Positions 1 to 7,692 of a DNA stretch of 41,147 bases are shown here, piece by piece. Position numbers and translations under genes: made by a program. Numbering within the stretch: the stretch's first letter is position 1; each line of letters opens with the position of its first letter. Origin of the DNA: Lachnospiraceae bacterium UBA3316 (lineage in GTDB: Bacteria; Bacillota; Clostridia; Lachnospirales; Lachnospiraceae). The notes under the pieces are model-generated. The model worked only from the letters and a program-made list of their open reading frames with translations, made no database searches and was not told where the DNA came from. The DNA lies in assembly GCA_002361955.1 (NCBI GenBank), contig DESK01000062.1:1-41147 (forward strand). The letters are read 5' to 3'.

Positions 1-156
1 TTGTTCCGCGCACAGCGCTCCCACAATCCTCCTGGAAATTCGGAATCCGCGGGGCCCCTTCCCCACTCCTTCCTCATTTCCAGGCATGTCATAAAGCTTC
101 TCATCCACTGTCATGCAAGCATGACATGAATTCGGACTTTTGACACTGAAACCATA
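1..156 (+). repeat. Structured intergenic repeat, copy 1 (core 87-156)
   Basis: The core at 87-156 matches, in inverted orientation, 17728-17796. It has outer arms TGTCATAAAG (87-96) and CTTTTGACAC (137-146) that can pair as TGTCA/TGACA plus AAAG/CTTT, and an inner hairpin GTCATGC-AA-GCATGAC at 110-125. The ten bases TTGTTCCGCG at 1-10 also occur directly next to the core in copy 2, so positions 11-86 look like an insertion in copy 1. The insertion has its own arms CCTGGAAAT (31-39) and ATTTCCAGG (76-84). The core ends about 36 bases before the radical SAM gene start. It contains TTGACA (140-145) but I see no good -10 at the right distance. I do not recognise the family. Confidence 0.8.
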
Positions 157-192
157 AAAATGATTTACGATGAAACCCAGGAGGGAACCAGA

Positions 193-1131
193 ATGAACGG
201 ACAGATGCCTGACTTTGGCGAAAAACCCTACCGTAGCCTGGATGTTGAGCTTCGCAGGCGATACGGTGAAAAAATATATAAGGTATCCTTAAACGGCAGG
301 ATGACCTGCCCAAACAGGGACGGAACCCTGGGAACCCGGGGATGCATCTTCTGCAGTGCCGGAGGCAGCGGCGATTTTGCCGGAGATCCCTTCCTTTCTG
401 TCACCGAACAGATTGAGGCCCAGAAGGAACCTCTTCTGCGCAAATTTCCGGTAAAACACTTTATCGCTTATTTTCAGGCGTACACAAACACCTACGGGCC
501 TGTGGAATACCTGGAGCGCATTTTTACGGAGGCCATCGGCCATCCCGATATTGTGGGGCTCTCCATCGCCACCAGGCCGGACTGCCTGCCCCCGGAGACC
601 CTTGACCTGCTGCAGCGGCTGAACAGCCTCAAGCCTGTGACTGTGGAGCTGGGGCTCCAGACCATCCACGAGCGGACCGCCGCCCTGATCCGCCGGGGCT
701 ATCCTCTGGAATGCTTCCGCGACTCCGTCCGGGCTCTGCGGGAGCGCGGGCTGGAGACGGTCGTCCACACGATCCTGGGCCTTCCCTACGAGACAAGGGA
801 GGACGTCTATGCTACCATGAAATACCTGAACGGCTGCGATATCCAGGGCATCAAGCTCCAGCTCCTCCATGTGCTGAAGGGCACGGATCTGGCGGATCTC
901 TATGAGACTACGGGCTTTCATATCCTCTCTGAGGATGAGTATGTGGATCTCCTCATCGGCTGCCTGGAGCGCCTCTCCCCCGCTGTCACCATCCACCGCC
1001 TCACCGGCGACGGCCCCGCCGACCTTCTGGTCGCTCCCCAGTGGAGCCTGCGCAAGCGGGCCGTACTGAACCATATCCACCATGAAATGAAGGCGCGGCA
1101 GACCTGGCAGGGACGGCTGTATCAACGGTAA
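193..1131 (+). CDS. YhcC-type radical SAM protein (TIGR01212 family)
   Basis: Predicted radical S-adenosylmethionine enzyme of the YhcC/TIGR01212 family, related to the Elp3-like radical SAM group; its substrate is not established. Near the N-terminus there is a cluster motif C-x11-C-x2-C (MTCPNRDGTLGTRGCIFC), the spacing typical of this family instead of the classical CxxxCxxC, followed by a GGSGDF glycine stretch and a TIM-barrel-like sequence with TRPD and ELGLQT motifs. The ATG at 193 is chosen because AGGAGGG lies about 7 bases upstream; an in-frame ATG at 160 lacks such a site. The product is 312 residues, normal for the family. It stands alone on the + strand after repeat copy 1. Confidence 0.9.
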   Translation: MNGQMPDFGEKPYRSLDVELRRRYGEKIYKVSLNGRMTCPNRDGTLGTRGCIFCSAGGSGDFAGDPFLSVTEQIEAQKEPLLRKFPVKHFIAYFQAYTNTYGPVEYLERIFTEAIGHPDIVGLSIATRPDCLPPETLDLLQRLNSLKPVTVELGLQTIHERTAALIRRGYPLECFRDSVRALRERGLETVVHTILGLPYETREDVYATMKYLNGCDIQGIKLQLLHVLKGTDLADLYETTGFHILSEDEYVDLLIGCLERLSPAVTIHRLTGDGPADLLVAPQWSLRKRAVLNHIHHEMKARQTWQGRLYQR

Positions 1132-1134
1132 CTA

Positions 1135-1163
1135 TTGTTCCAAAAAGGGATTTATGGTATACT
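1135..1163 (+). promoter_or_regulatory. Promoter of the priming glycosyltransferase gene
   Basis: -35 TTGTTC (1135-1140), 17-base spacer, -10 TATACT (1158-1163) preceded by TGG, giving an extended -10. It begins four bases after the upstream stop codon. Confidence 0.75.
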
Positions 1164-1171
1164 TTCACTTA

Positions 1172-1207
1172 TAAACCCTGCGGAACCATACCGCTGCACA
1201 GGGTTTA
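1172..1207 (+). promoter_or_regulatory. Leader hairpin before the priming glycosyltransferase
   Basis: A perfect 9-bp inverted repeat TAAACCCTG (1172-1180) / CAGGGTTTA (1199-1207) with an inner CGG/CCG pairing. It lies between the promoter and the Shine-Dalgarno AAGGAG. No T-run follows, so it is not a simple intrinsic terminator. It may be an mRNA-stabilising or regulatory 5' structure. Confidence 0.6.
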
Positions 1208-1231
1208 CAGACCACAAAGGAGACCCATAAA

Positions 1232-2653
1232 ATGTATAAAACAAATATCCGAAGCTGGCTGAAACACCTGGATTTTATCCTGCTGGATATCCTGGCGATC
1301 ACCCTGGCCTTTGGGGCGTCCTACCTGATCCGTGAAAATATCGGACTGGGGTTGAGAGATGATATTTCCTATCGGAGCCTCTACCTGACGGTGGCCGGCT
1401 TCCACATTTTGACTGCCATCCTGGGGCAGGGCTACAGCAATATCATCCGCAGAGGGCGCATAGAGGAAGCCAAAAATGTGCTCCGGCATACCCTGGTGCT
1501 ACTGGGCTGCGTCATGCTCTATCTCGTATTTACCAAGCAGTCCGAGCCCTTTTCCCGTATCTTCCTGGGATGCCTTTTCGCCTTCACCCTGGTGTTCACG
1601 CTGTTTTTCCGTCTGCTTCTAAAGAGATGGATCCGGGAAAGCCTGAAGAAGAGTGAAAAACTCAGCAAGCTTCTGATCCTTTCCAGAGGACGCCACATTG
1701 AAAGATGCCTGCGCCAGCTCAATGACGTGCAGTACCAGCCCTTCCATATCGTGGGCATTGTGCTGCTGGATGAGGACGCCTCCCGCCGGGAGGAGATCTG
1801 CGGAATTCCTGTCGTAGCCGATTCCGAAACGATGCTGGAATATATCCGGCTGAACGCCGTGGATGAGATCCTGGTGTACGCCGATGCCATCACCGACAAG
1901 ACCCGGGCGCTGACAGACCAGTTCCTGCAAATGGGAATCGCCGTCCATATCAGCCTCGACCAGCTTTTGGGTGCCCTGCCCCACAGGCAGTTTCAGCACC
2001 TGGGGGAGCTGAATGTGATCACCACCAGCTTCCAGACTGCCGGAATGGCAAACTTATTTTTAAAGCGCCTCATGGATATCTGCGGCTCCCTGGTGGGCCT
2101 TCTGGCCACAGGAATCGCTTTTCTCTTTGTGGCCCCCGCCATCTATATCCGTTCCCCGGGCCCCATCTTTTTTTCCCAGGAGCGCATGGGACAGAACGGC
2201 CGGAAATTCCGTATCTACAAATTCCGCTCCATGTATATGGACGCGGAGGAACGGAAAAAAGAATTGATGGCCCAAAATAAGATTCAGGGCCAGATGTTCA
2301 AGATCGACAATGATCCCCGGATCATCCGGGGCGTAGGTACCTTTATACGAAACACCAGTATCGACGAGCTGCCCCAGTTCTGGAATATCCTCAAAGGCGA
2401 TATGAGCCTGGTAGGCACCCGTCCTCCCACGGTGGATGAGTTTGAACACTACCAGCTCCACCACAAGATCCGCCTGAGCTTCCGTCCCGGCCTCACAGGT
2501 CTCTGGCAGGTCAGCGGCAGAAGCGATATCACCGACTTTGAGGAAGTGGTAAAGCTGGACGAAGAATACATCGCTAACTGGAACCTCTGGCTGGATATCA
2601 AGATTCTCTTGAAAACTGTGAAGGTCGTGCTCAATCAAAAAGGATCCGAATAA
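1232..2653 (+). CDS. Polyprenyl glycosylphosphotransferase (WcaJ/EPS priming transferase)
   Basis: Initiates surface-polysaccharide synthesis by transferring a sugar-1-phosphate from a nucleotide sugar to undecaprenyl phosphate at the membrane. About five hydrophobic segments fill residues 10-140, a Rossmann-like CoA-binding-type domain spans about 145-265, and the bacterial sugar transferase domain (PF02397) covers about 275-470. That domain shows SPGPIFFSQERMG, YKFRSM, the Asp-Glu dyad in SIDELPQ and VGTRPP. The length of 473 residues fits the TIGR03025/WcaJ class. AAGGAG lies 9 bases before the ATG. It converges on the glycosyltransferase operon, ends at a shared terminator, and is the only priming enzyme in the window. 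The sugar specificity cannot be read from sequence. Confidence 0.93.
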   Translation: MYKTNIRSWLKHLDFILLDILAITLAFGASYLIRENIGLGLRDDISYRSLYLTVAGFHILTAILGQGYSNIIRRGRIEEAKNVLRHTLVLLGCVMLYLVFTKQSEPFSRIFLGCLFAFTLVFTLFFRLLLKRWIRESLKKSEKLSKLLILSRGRHIERCLRQLNDVQYQPFHIVGIVLLDEDASRREEICGIPVVADSETMLEYIRLNAVDEILVYADAITDKTRALTDQFLQMGIAVHISLDQLLGALPHRQFQHLGELNVITTSFQTAGMANLFLKRLMDICGSLVGLLATGIAFLFVAPAIYIRSPGPIFFSQERMGQNGRKFRIYKFRSMYMDAEERKKELMAQNKIQGQMFKIDNDPRIIRGVGTFIRNTSIDELPQFWNILKGDMSLVGTRPPTVDEFEHYQLHHKIRLSFRPGLTGLWQVSGRSDITDFEEVVKLDEEYIANWNLWLDIKILLKTVKVVLNQKGSE

Positions 2654-2657
2654 AGGC

Positions 2658-2706
2658 AAAAGCCCCTGCCGTGTTCTCCTCCGAGCACACAGCAAGGGCT
2701 TTTTTT
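2658..2706. terminator. Bidirectional terminator between convergent polysaccharide genes
   Basis: The stem AAAAGCCCcTGCcGTGT (2658-2674) pairs with ACACaGCAaGGGCTTTT (2687-2703), and a T-run continues to 2706. The A-run on the other side lets it end the - strand operon too. It lies between the stop at 2653 and the stop at 2713. Confidence 0.9.
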
Positions 2707-2712
2707 ATAGCA

Positions 2713-3912
2713 TCACTTCTTTTTGTCACGCGTCACGTAATACTCCAGAAAGACTCTCTCGTACCTTTCCACAATATCACTCCATCGGTAATCCTCCAAA
2801 ATCCTCTCCTTCGCCCGCTTCTCCATGGCCGCCAGCTTCTCCGGAGAGAACTTCTCCACACGGTCGATCAGGGCGGCAAGATCGCCCTTCTCTTTGTTCC
2901 AGTAGAGGGCGCCGCCCTGTCCCACCTCCCGGTTAAAGGACACATCGCAGAGCAGGTTCAGGCCTGTGGCTCCCAGGGCCTCCAGAAGGCTCGGGTTTGT
3001 GCCGCCCACCTCATGGCCGTGAAGGTAGGCGAAGGCCATGCGGCGGATCCCCGCCAGCAGCTCCTGGTCGTAAACGGTGCCCGCGAAGCAGATCCTCTCA
3101 TCTTTATCAAACCCTGTTGTTTCCCTCAGGTTCTCATAAAATTTGTTCTTCTCCACGTTTGTGATCACCAAAAGCTTCTTTTTTGTGCCGCTGGCGGCAA
3201 ATTCCCGCAGCATCGTCTCATAATTGTTCTCCGGCACAAAGCGTCCCACGATCAGGTAGTATTCCCCGGGAAGCGTCCCCTGCTTTTTCAGCCACTGGAC
3301 CGCTTTTTCGCAGTCCCCGCCGTTCTCCCGGATATCGGCCCCGTAGGGGATAAAGGTCGTAGGCCTCCGGTAGGCCCTGTACGTCTCATCGATATAGCTC
3401 TGTATATTTTTGCTGTCGCAGACCAGAAGATCCGCGTGCTTTACCATCAGCCGCTCCGAATATCTCCAGTAAGCCCGCACCAGCGGGCTCCACTTGGAGC
3501 GCTTCCACTCATGCCCGTCCGGGTTTACGAGAAGGGTTCCTCCCAGCTTCTCGATCTTTCTCTTATAATAGCCCATAAACGGCCCGATGCGGCAGGCCAA
3601 AATATAGATCACCGGCTTTTCGATCCTGTACTTCTCAATATAAGCCACACAGAAACGCAGGGCGTCCCTGTCGTAGGCGATGGCCTTGGCAGGTCCTATG
3701 GGCAGCCGGGGAATCCGAAAACAGTCCGCTCCCCGGTAGGAAAACAGCTCCGCCTTCCTGTTTTTCCAGTCATCCCTGCAGCAGGCTACATGGTAACAGA
3801 GCTCCTGGGACTGCCTGCGGCTTACCAGCTCGTCCACAAAGGTCTCAAAGCCTCCGTACTGGGCAGGAATTCCTTTGGAGCCTATGATAAAAACGTGCCT
3901 CTTTTCACTCAT
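2713..3912 (-). CDS. DUF1972 glycosyltransferase (rhamnosyltransferase-like, GT4 fold)
   Basis: Cytoplasmic glycosyltransferase that likely adds a sugar to the lipid-linked repeat unit. The N-terminus VFIIGSKGIPAQYGGFETF is the DUF1972 signature seen in Cps2T-type beta-1,4-rhamnosyltransferases. The C-terminal half has a GT-B core with VGRFVPENN and GTNPSLLEAL. The length of 399 residues is normal. Its ATG overlaps the end of the upstream gene by 8 bases, so it is translationally coupled and is the last gene of the operon. No dTDP-rhamnose (rml) genes are present, so rhamnose as the donor sugar is a family-based guess. Confidence 0.88.
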   Translation of the reverse strand: MSEKRHVFIIGSKGIPAQYGGFETFVDELVSRRQSQELCYHVACCRDDWKNRKAELFSYRGADCFRIPRLPIGPAKAIAYDRDALRFCVAYIEKYRIEKPVIYILACRIGPFMGYYKRKIEKLGGTLLVNPDGHEWKRSKWSPLVRAYWRYSERLMVKHADLLVCDSKNIQSYIDETYRAYRRPTTFIPYGADIRENGGDCEKAVQWLKKQGTLPGEYYLIVGRFVPENNYETMLREFAASGTKKKLLVITNVEKNKFYENLRETTGFDKDERICFAGTVYDQELLAGIRRMAFAYLHGHEVGGTNPSLLEALGATGLNLLCDVSFNREVGQGGALYWNKEKGDLAALIDRVEKFSPEKLAAMEKRAKERILEDYRWSDIVERYERVFLEYYVTRDKKK

Positions 3913-4687
3913 TTTTTACCTTCTCCTCTCTCCGGTAGACGGTGAAACGCCCGATCTGCGTCTTTTTCTCATAGCCGTAATTGACAGGATCTCCCCTGAG
4001 CAGCTTGGAGGAATCAAAGACCACATATTGACAGTCATATTTTTTCGCCGCCCGCATGATCGTCCGCACGTTGGGCGCCTGGGACTCCATCTCCTCATAA
4101 ACCTTATGAAACCTTTTATTTCCCACCGGTGCGGTAAATCCCAGGATATCCCGGCCGTAGAGGAGGGATATCCTGGAGCTGTACTGCCTGATATGGCAGA
4201 AAAGTTCTTCCGGCACAATGGCCTTCGTCTCCCCGTCCTCCGTCAGCATATAGTCCGCCACCATCACCGACTCCTGGGGCAGCTTGAATTTATTTTCCGC
4301 TTTCGTAAAGTTTCCCCCTGTGTACACGTTTTTCCCACAGAGGACGATGGCCGCCGCCACCAGGACAGCAAAAATCCCCTTCTTCCAGGCGGCCTTTTGG
4401 TCCAGAACCCCCGTCATCACAAAAGCCAGTAACGGAACTGCCGGTAAAATCCAGAACATCCGCCAGTAAAGATGTTCCTGCATCACCTTAGACCAGAAAA
4501 GCTTCGCGAAGGGGTTGTAGACAAGTACCAGCAGCACGAGCAGCAGCGTCAGCAAAGCCTTTCGGTACAGGCCGTATTTTTTTATGCCAAGCAGCAGGGC
4601 CGCCGCCAGGACAAACAGCGCCAGGATGCGCCAGTTGCCCCAGTACTGGGCCACCGCCTGCCAGAATTCCTCCAATAATTGCCTCAT
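3905..4687 (-). CDS. C-terminal part of a split DUF6077-like membrane protein
   Basis: 260 residues with three to four hydrophobic segments in the first 130 and a soluble tail containing VPEELFCHIRQYSSRI, LLYGRDILG and YDCQYVVFDSS. These tail features resemble the C-terminus of DUF6077 proteins often found in Clostridial glycan loci; this is recalled, not searched. The reading frame is continuous with the upstream gene: only the TAG at 4697-4699 and three sense codons separate them. The ATG at 4687 has AGGAG 7 bases upstream, which includes the last two bases of that TAG, so separate translation is possible. The function of the family is unknown; a role in glycan assembly or as a GT-C-like enzyme is inference from the location. 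Confidence 0.8.
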   Translation of the reverse strand: MRQLLEEFWQAVAQYWGNWRILALFVLAAALLLGIKKYGLYRKALLTLLLVLLVLVYNPFAKLFWSKVMQEHLYWRMFWILPAVPLLAFVMTGVLDQKAAWKKGIFAVLVAAAIVLCGKNVYTGGNFTKAENKFKLPQESVMVADYMLTEDGETKAIVPEELFCHIRQYSSRISLLYGRDILGFTAPVGNKRFHKVYEEMESQAPNVRTIMRAAKKYDCQYVVFDSSKLLRGDPVNYGYEKKTQIGRFTVYRREEKVKNE

Positions 4688-4699
4688 GAACGTCTCCTA
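4688..4699 (-). other. In-frame amber codon joining two halves of one reading frame
   Basis: Read on the - strand, the frame goes CGA TAG GAG ACG TTC ATG AGG. The TAG ends the 351-residue upstream product and the next ATG, four codons on, is in the same frame. TAGGAG also provides the Shine-Dalgarno core for that ATG. A single C-to-T change from CAG, or a change from AAG or GAG, would explain the stop. Confidence 0.95.
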
Positions 4700-5752
4700 T
4701 CGTATAATCACCAGATGTACCAGCAGATACAGCCCTGTGTAAACCGCGTTGGGTATACAGCAGCAGGCTCCCAAAAACAGCGTTTTCATGCTTCTCTCCC
4801 TGAGTGCCTCCCCGATCACCGCCGCTCCGATCAGGATGGCCGACAGATAGACGCCCATACCGGAACACAGACAGGCCGACAGGGCGATCAGAAGCAGCCC
4901 CGGATACCAGCTGTACCCGGGATCCTTCCACCGGCGCAGGAAAAGCGCCAGCACAAAGGGCATGACCACCGCCGGGACAAAGGCCTTTCCCTGCCAGGCC
5001 CTGGTCAGGGCAAACGTGGAAGCCGTATAGATACTGGTATTTCCGAAAATCTGCAGAACCATGGCCAGCACCAGAAAGATCAGGCGGTTTTTCCGGCTGT
5101 CCGGATAAAAGCAGACAGAAAGCATCCAGTAAATCCCATAGCTGACTGCCACCCAGACCACCGCCCAAACCGTGTGGATCATGATCGTGGGATGAATCCG
5201 CAGTACCATACTGACTGCCGCGTAAAACATCATCATGGGGGATGTGGTCTCCTTGCCGATCTCTCCCATAAAGTAATTCATAACGGTCCCGTTATTGGGA
5301 TGGTAACGGTACATGGTATTCGACTCGTAGGCAGCCACTGCGTTTGCCACATAGCGGGCGTCGTCATTGTCAATATGGGTTCCCGCCCCATAGGCCGCGC
5401 ACTGAAGGAACAGCAAAAGCACCGCCACGGCTGCCAGCGCCAGCTCCGTCCTTTTCCATGTTTCCGGCTCCCCGGTCCAGCCCTCCGGCTTTCTTCCTGC
5501 CAGAGACGCCGCTGCAGCCAGGACTGCCATAAGGATATGCCACCAGACCACCGCCTCCAAAAGGGAGCGGTGCAGCAGCACCAGAGGCACGCAGGCCACC
5601 TGAAAGGCCGCCAGCATCCCCAGCATCCCGTAAACATACCGGGCGATCCAGCCGGTCTTTCCCTTTCTCCCGGCCAGCAGGTATCCAAGCCCCAGAGGCA
5701 GCGCCCCCAGGTAGACCGCAAGCCCCAAAAGACTCCATAAATGTCCGATCAT
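4697..5752 (-). CDS. N-terminal part of a split DUF6077-like polytopic membrane protein
   Basis: 351 residues, almost entirely membrane-embedded, with about nine or ten hydrophobic helices. Between helices there is a conserved-looking polar loop with GAGTHIDNDDARYVANAV and a YRYHPNNGTVM stretch, placed like the catalytic loop of GT-C enzymes; the comparison is my inference. It ends abruptly at a TAG directly after a helix (LLVHLVIIR), and the frame continues in the downstream gene. Joined, the two parts give about 615 residues, a plausible length for a DUF6077-type protein. The ATG overlaps the preceding GT2 stop as ATGA, with GGAGG 5 bases upstream, so it is translationally coupled. Confidence 0.82.
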   Translation of the reverse strand: MIGHLWSLLGLAVYLGALPLGLGYLLAGRKGKTGWIARYVYGMLGMLAAFQVACVPLVLLHRSLLEAVVWWHILMAVLAAAASLAGRKPEGWTGEPETWKRTELALAAVAVLLLFLQCAAYGAGTHIDNDDARYVANAVAAYESNTMYRYHPNNGTVMNYFMGEIGKETTSPMMMFYAAVSMVLRIHPTIMIHTVWAVVWVAVSYGIYWMLSVCFYPDSRKNRLIFLVLAMVLQIFGNTSIYTASTFALTRAWQGKAFVPAVVMPFVLALFLRRWKDPGYSWYPGLLLIALSACLCSGMGVYLSAILIGAAVIGEALRERSMKTLFLGACCCIPNAVYTGLYLLVHLVIIR

Positions 5753-6675
5753 TTCATCCTCCCCGGATAATATCTCTCACTGATTCCAAGTTTCCCGGAA
5801 AAGCCGTCCCTCATGGCCCGAAAATACAGGGCAAGCTCCTTGGGCACCTCCCCGAAATTCCCCCGAAAAAGGCTTCTCAGACACTCCGCCAGGCAGCGGA
5901 GGATCTTCTTCGCCCCAATATAGAGCGCTGTGGCCATGCCATAATGCTTTTTCGCCATCCAAAGCCTGTTCCGTATGCCGTAGTAGTCCTTCCAGCTCAC
6001 AAAGCTCTTGGTGGGCTTCGCAGGGGGAACCTTATGGTGAATGACTGCGCCGTTGATGTTGACGATCTCTGTCTCCTCCCTGATGCGCAGGCAGTACTCC
6101 GTGTCATCATACCATATGAAAAACGCTTCCTGGGGATAGCCGATCTTCTCGATCACATCCCTGTGGACCATCAGCCCGCAAAAGGAAGCAATGTCGCAGA
6201 GAAACCGCTCCTCCTGGTACGCTTCCATGGGAACAGGCCTCTCCTTTTTGATCAGTCCTCCCGTCACCTGGCGCCTGTGGCCCAGGCGGATGCCGTCTGT
6301 CAGGGGGACTCCCGCATAGCACAGGTACCGGCCCCCGTCCGCCTCAGCCGCCTGATCCAGCTTTTCCAGAAAGTTTTCCGTCAGGATCGCGTCATCGTCG
6401 ATGATCGTCACCCATCTGGCTCCCGTCTCATAAGCCTCCCGGACGCCATGGGCAAAACCGCCGGAACCCCCGATATTTTCCTTTTCTCTTCGGATCACAT
6501 AGCGGGGATCCTGCCGCTTTTTCTCCAGGAGCTGCCAGGTATCGTCGGTGCTGGCATTGTCCACCACCACGATCCTGTCAAAGGGCAGCGTCTGGGACTC
6601 CACAGCCTCCAGGCACTCCCGCAGAAGGGCGCTCCTGTTGTACGTAACAATCACGATTGCATGTTTATCCATCAT
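5749..6675 (-). CDS. GT2 glycosyltransferase, GlfT2-like (galactofuranosyl/rhamnosyl type)
   Basis: Cytoplasmic family 2 glycosyltransferase acting on the repeat unit. The GT-A core shows VIVTYNRSALL, VVVDNASTDDT, the loop NIGGSGGFAHG and a DDD metal site in TIIDDDAI. The C-terminal KDYYGIRNRLWM is typical of the GlfT2-like subgroup. I place the start at the ATG at 6675, with AGGATGG 7 bases upstream; an in-frame TTG two codons earlier is less likely. That gives 308 residues. It follows the other GT2 gene by 12 bases. The subgroup often uses UDP-galactofuranose, but no UDP-galactopyranose mutase gene is in the window, so the donor is uncertain. Confidence 0.88.
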   Translation of the reverse strand: MMDKHAIVIVTYNRSALLRECLEAVESQTLPFDRIVVVDNASTDDTWQLLEKKRQDPRYVIRREKENIGGSGGFAHGVREAYETGARWVTIIDDDAILTENFLEKLDQAAEADGGRYLCYAGVPLTDGIRLGHRRQVTGGLIKKERPVPMEAYQEERFLCDIASFCGLMVHRDVIEKIGYPQEAFFIWYDDTEYCLRIREETEIVNINGAVIHHKVPPAKPTKSFVSWKDYYGIRNRLWMAKKHYGMATALYIGAKKILRCLAECLRSLFRGNFGEVPKELALYFRAMRDGFSGKLGISERYYPGRMK

Positions 6676-6687
6676 TTTCAAACCATC

Positions 6688-7692
6688 CTACGAGTGGTGC
6701 AGCCGAAACATCAGGTACATGGGCCGGTACAGGTGGCACTTTCCCAGAAGCCCCGCCAGCCGGTAACGTCCCGAAAGCCGGGAGGGCTTCACCTTTCGGA
6801 ACACCTCCCGCCAGAAATTTGTGTGGACCTCCCTGTGATACCGCTTCCAGGAAGTCTCCTTCTCCCCGGCAAACACATAGACCCGCATAAGGATCGTGAA
6901 ATACTCCACAGCGCTCACATAATAGAGCTCCTCCTTTTTGTCCGTCCAGCCTTCCATCTCCCGCCGGTACTCCCGCAGCAGCCTGCGCACCTCTTTGGGA
7001 AACTCCGGCCTGTATTTCTGGGTGGCTGAGGTCTCCACCTCCCGGTAGCAATATCCAATCCCCCTGTAAAGAAGGATCTCCTCCGCCCTGTTCAGAAGGG
7101 CAAAATTCCACAGCACGTCCTCCCCAAAAGCAAAATCCTCTAAAAAAGGCGTCTCCAGGGCCAGCTCTCTCTTCAGGAAACGACCGTGGGGAGCCCTGTT
7201 GATCCAGGCTGTCTTTTCGCGGAACCGGGGATTGGCAAAGGTGAGATAGTATTCCCGCAATTCCTGCTTTATATCCTCTCCCCCCGTCTCCCATTCCTCA
7301 TCCCCCTGAAGCTTTGAAGCCTCCCGGGCGATCCGGGTAATCAAAAGCCCCGGCTGTTTCTCCCGGAGCACGGGCCAAAGGGCGTCGAGAATTCCCTCTG
7401 TGAGCAGGTCATCGGAATCCACATAGGTCACATACGTTCCTTTGGCCTCCTCGGTTCCCAGGTTCCTCGCCCTGGAAACACCTCCGTTTTCCTGATGAAA
7501 CACCCTGACCATCCCTTCTGGATCTGTCAGAGTGTCGAGAAATGCCGCTGTGGCTGTTTCGCTGCCGTCATCCACCAAAAGGATCTCATAGCTGCATGTT
7601 GTGTTTGTACGGATACTGGCAAGGCACTGCCGGATATCCTCCTCCGGCGTGTTGTATACCGGTATCACCAATGAAAAATCAATGTTCTGCAT
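6688..7692 (-). CDS. GT2 family glycosyltransferase
   Basis: Family 2 (GT-A fold) glycosyltransferase with FSLVIPVYNTPEEDI at the N-terminus, the nucleotide-binding ILLVDDGSET and the metal-binding YVDSDDLL. There are no C-terminal membrane helices, so it is a soluble or peripheral cytoplasmic enzyme, unlike CsbB/GtrB-type polyprenyl-phosphate loaders. The start is the ATG at 7692, because GGAG lies about 10 bases upstream. It overlaps the end of licD by 14 bases, which indicates tight coupling. The product is 334 residues. The sugar and acceptor cannot be predicted. Confidence 0.88.
   Translation of the reverse strand: MQNIDFSLVIPVYNTPEEDIRQCLASIRTNTTCSYEILLVDDGSETATAAFLDTLTDPEGMVRVFHQENGGVSRARNLGTEEAKGTYVTYVDSDDLLTEGILDALWPVLREKQPGLLITRIAREASKLQGDEEWETGGEDIKQELREYYLTFANPRFREKTAWINRAPHGRFLKRELALETPFLEDFAFGEDVLWNFALLNRAEEILLYRGIGYCYREVETSATQKYRPEFPKEVRRLLREYRREMEGWTDKKEELYYVSAVEYFTILMRVYVFAGEKETSWKRYHREVHTNFWREVFRKVKPSRLSGRYRLAGLLGKCHLYRPMYLMFRLHHS

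Noticed and set aside
140..168. TTGACA in repeat copy 1 as the -35 of the radical SAM gene
   Set aside because: At 16-18 bases downstream only ATTTAC or TTTACG is present, a poor -10; the equivalent position in copy 2 is also poor.
4697..4699. TAG read as pyrrolysine
   Set aside because: No pyl genes or PYLIS-like element are visible in the window, and a simple nonsense change or a natural split with re-initiation explains the site.
6688..7692. The GT2 as a CsbB/GtrB-type polyprenyl-phosphate glycosyltransferase partner for GtrA-YfhO
   Set aside because: It lacks the two C-terminal membrane helices of that group and sits in the Wzx/Wzy operon.
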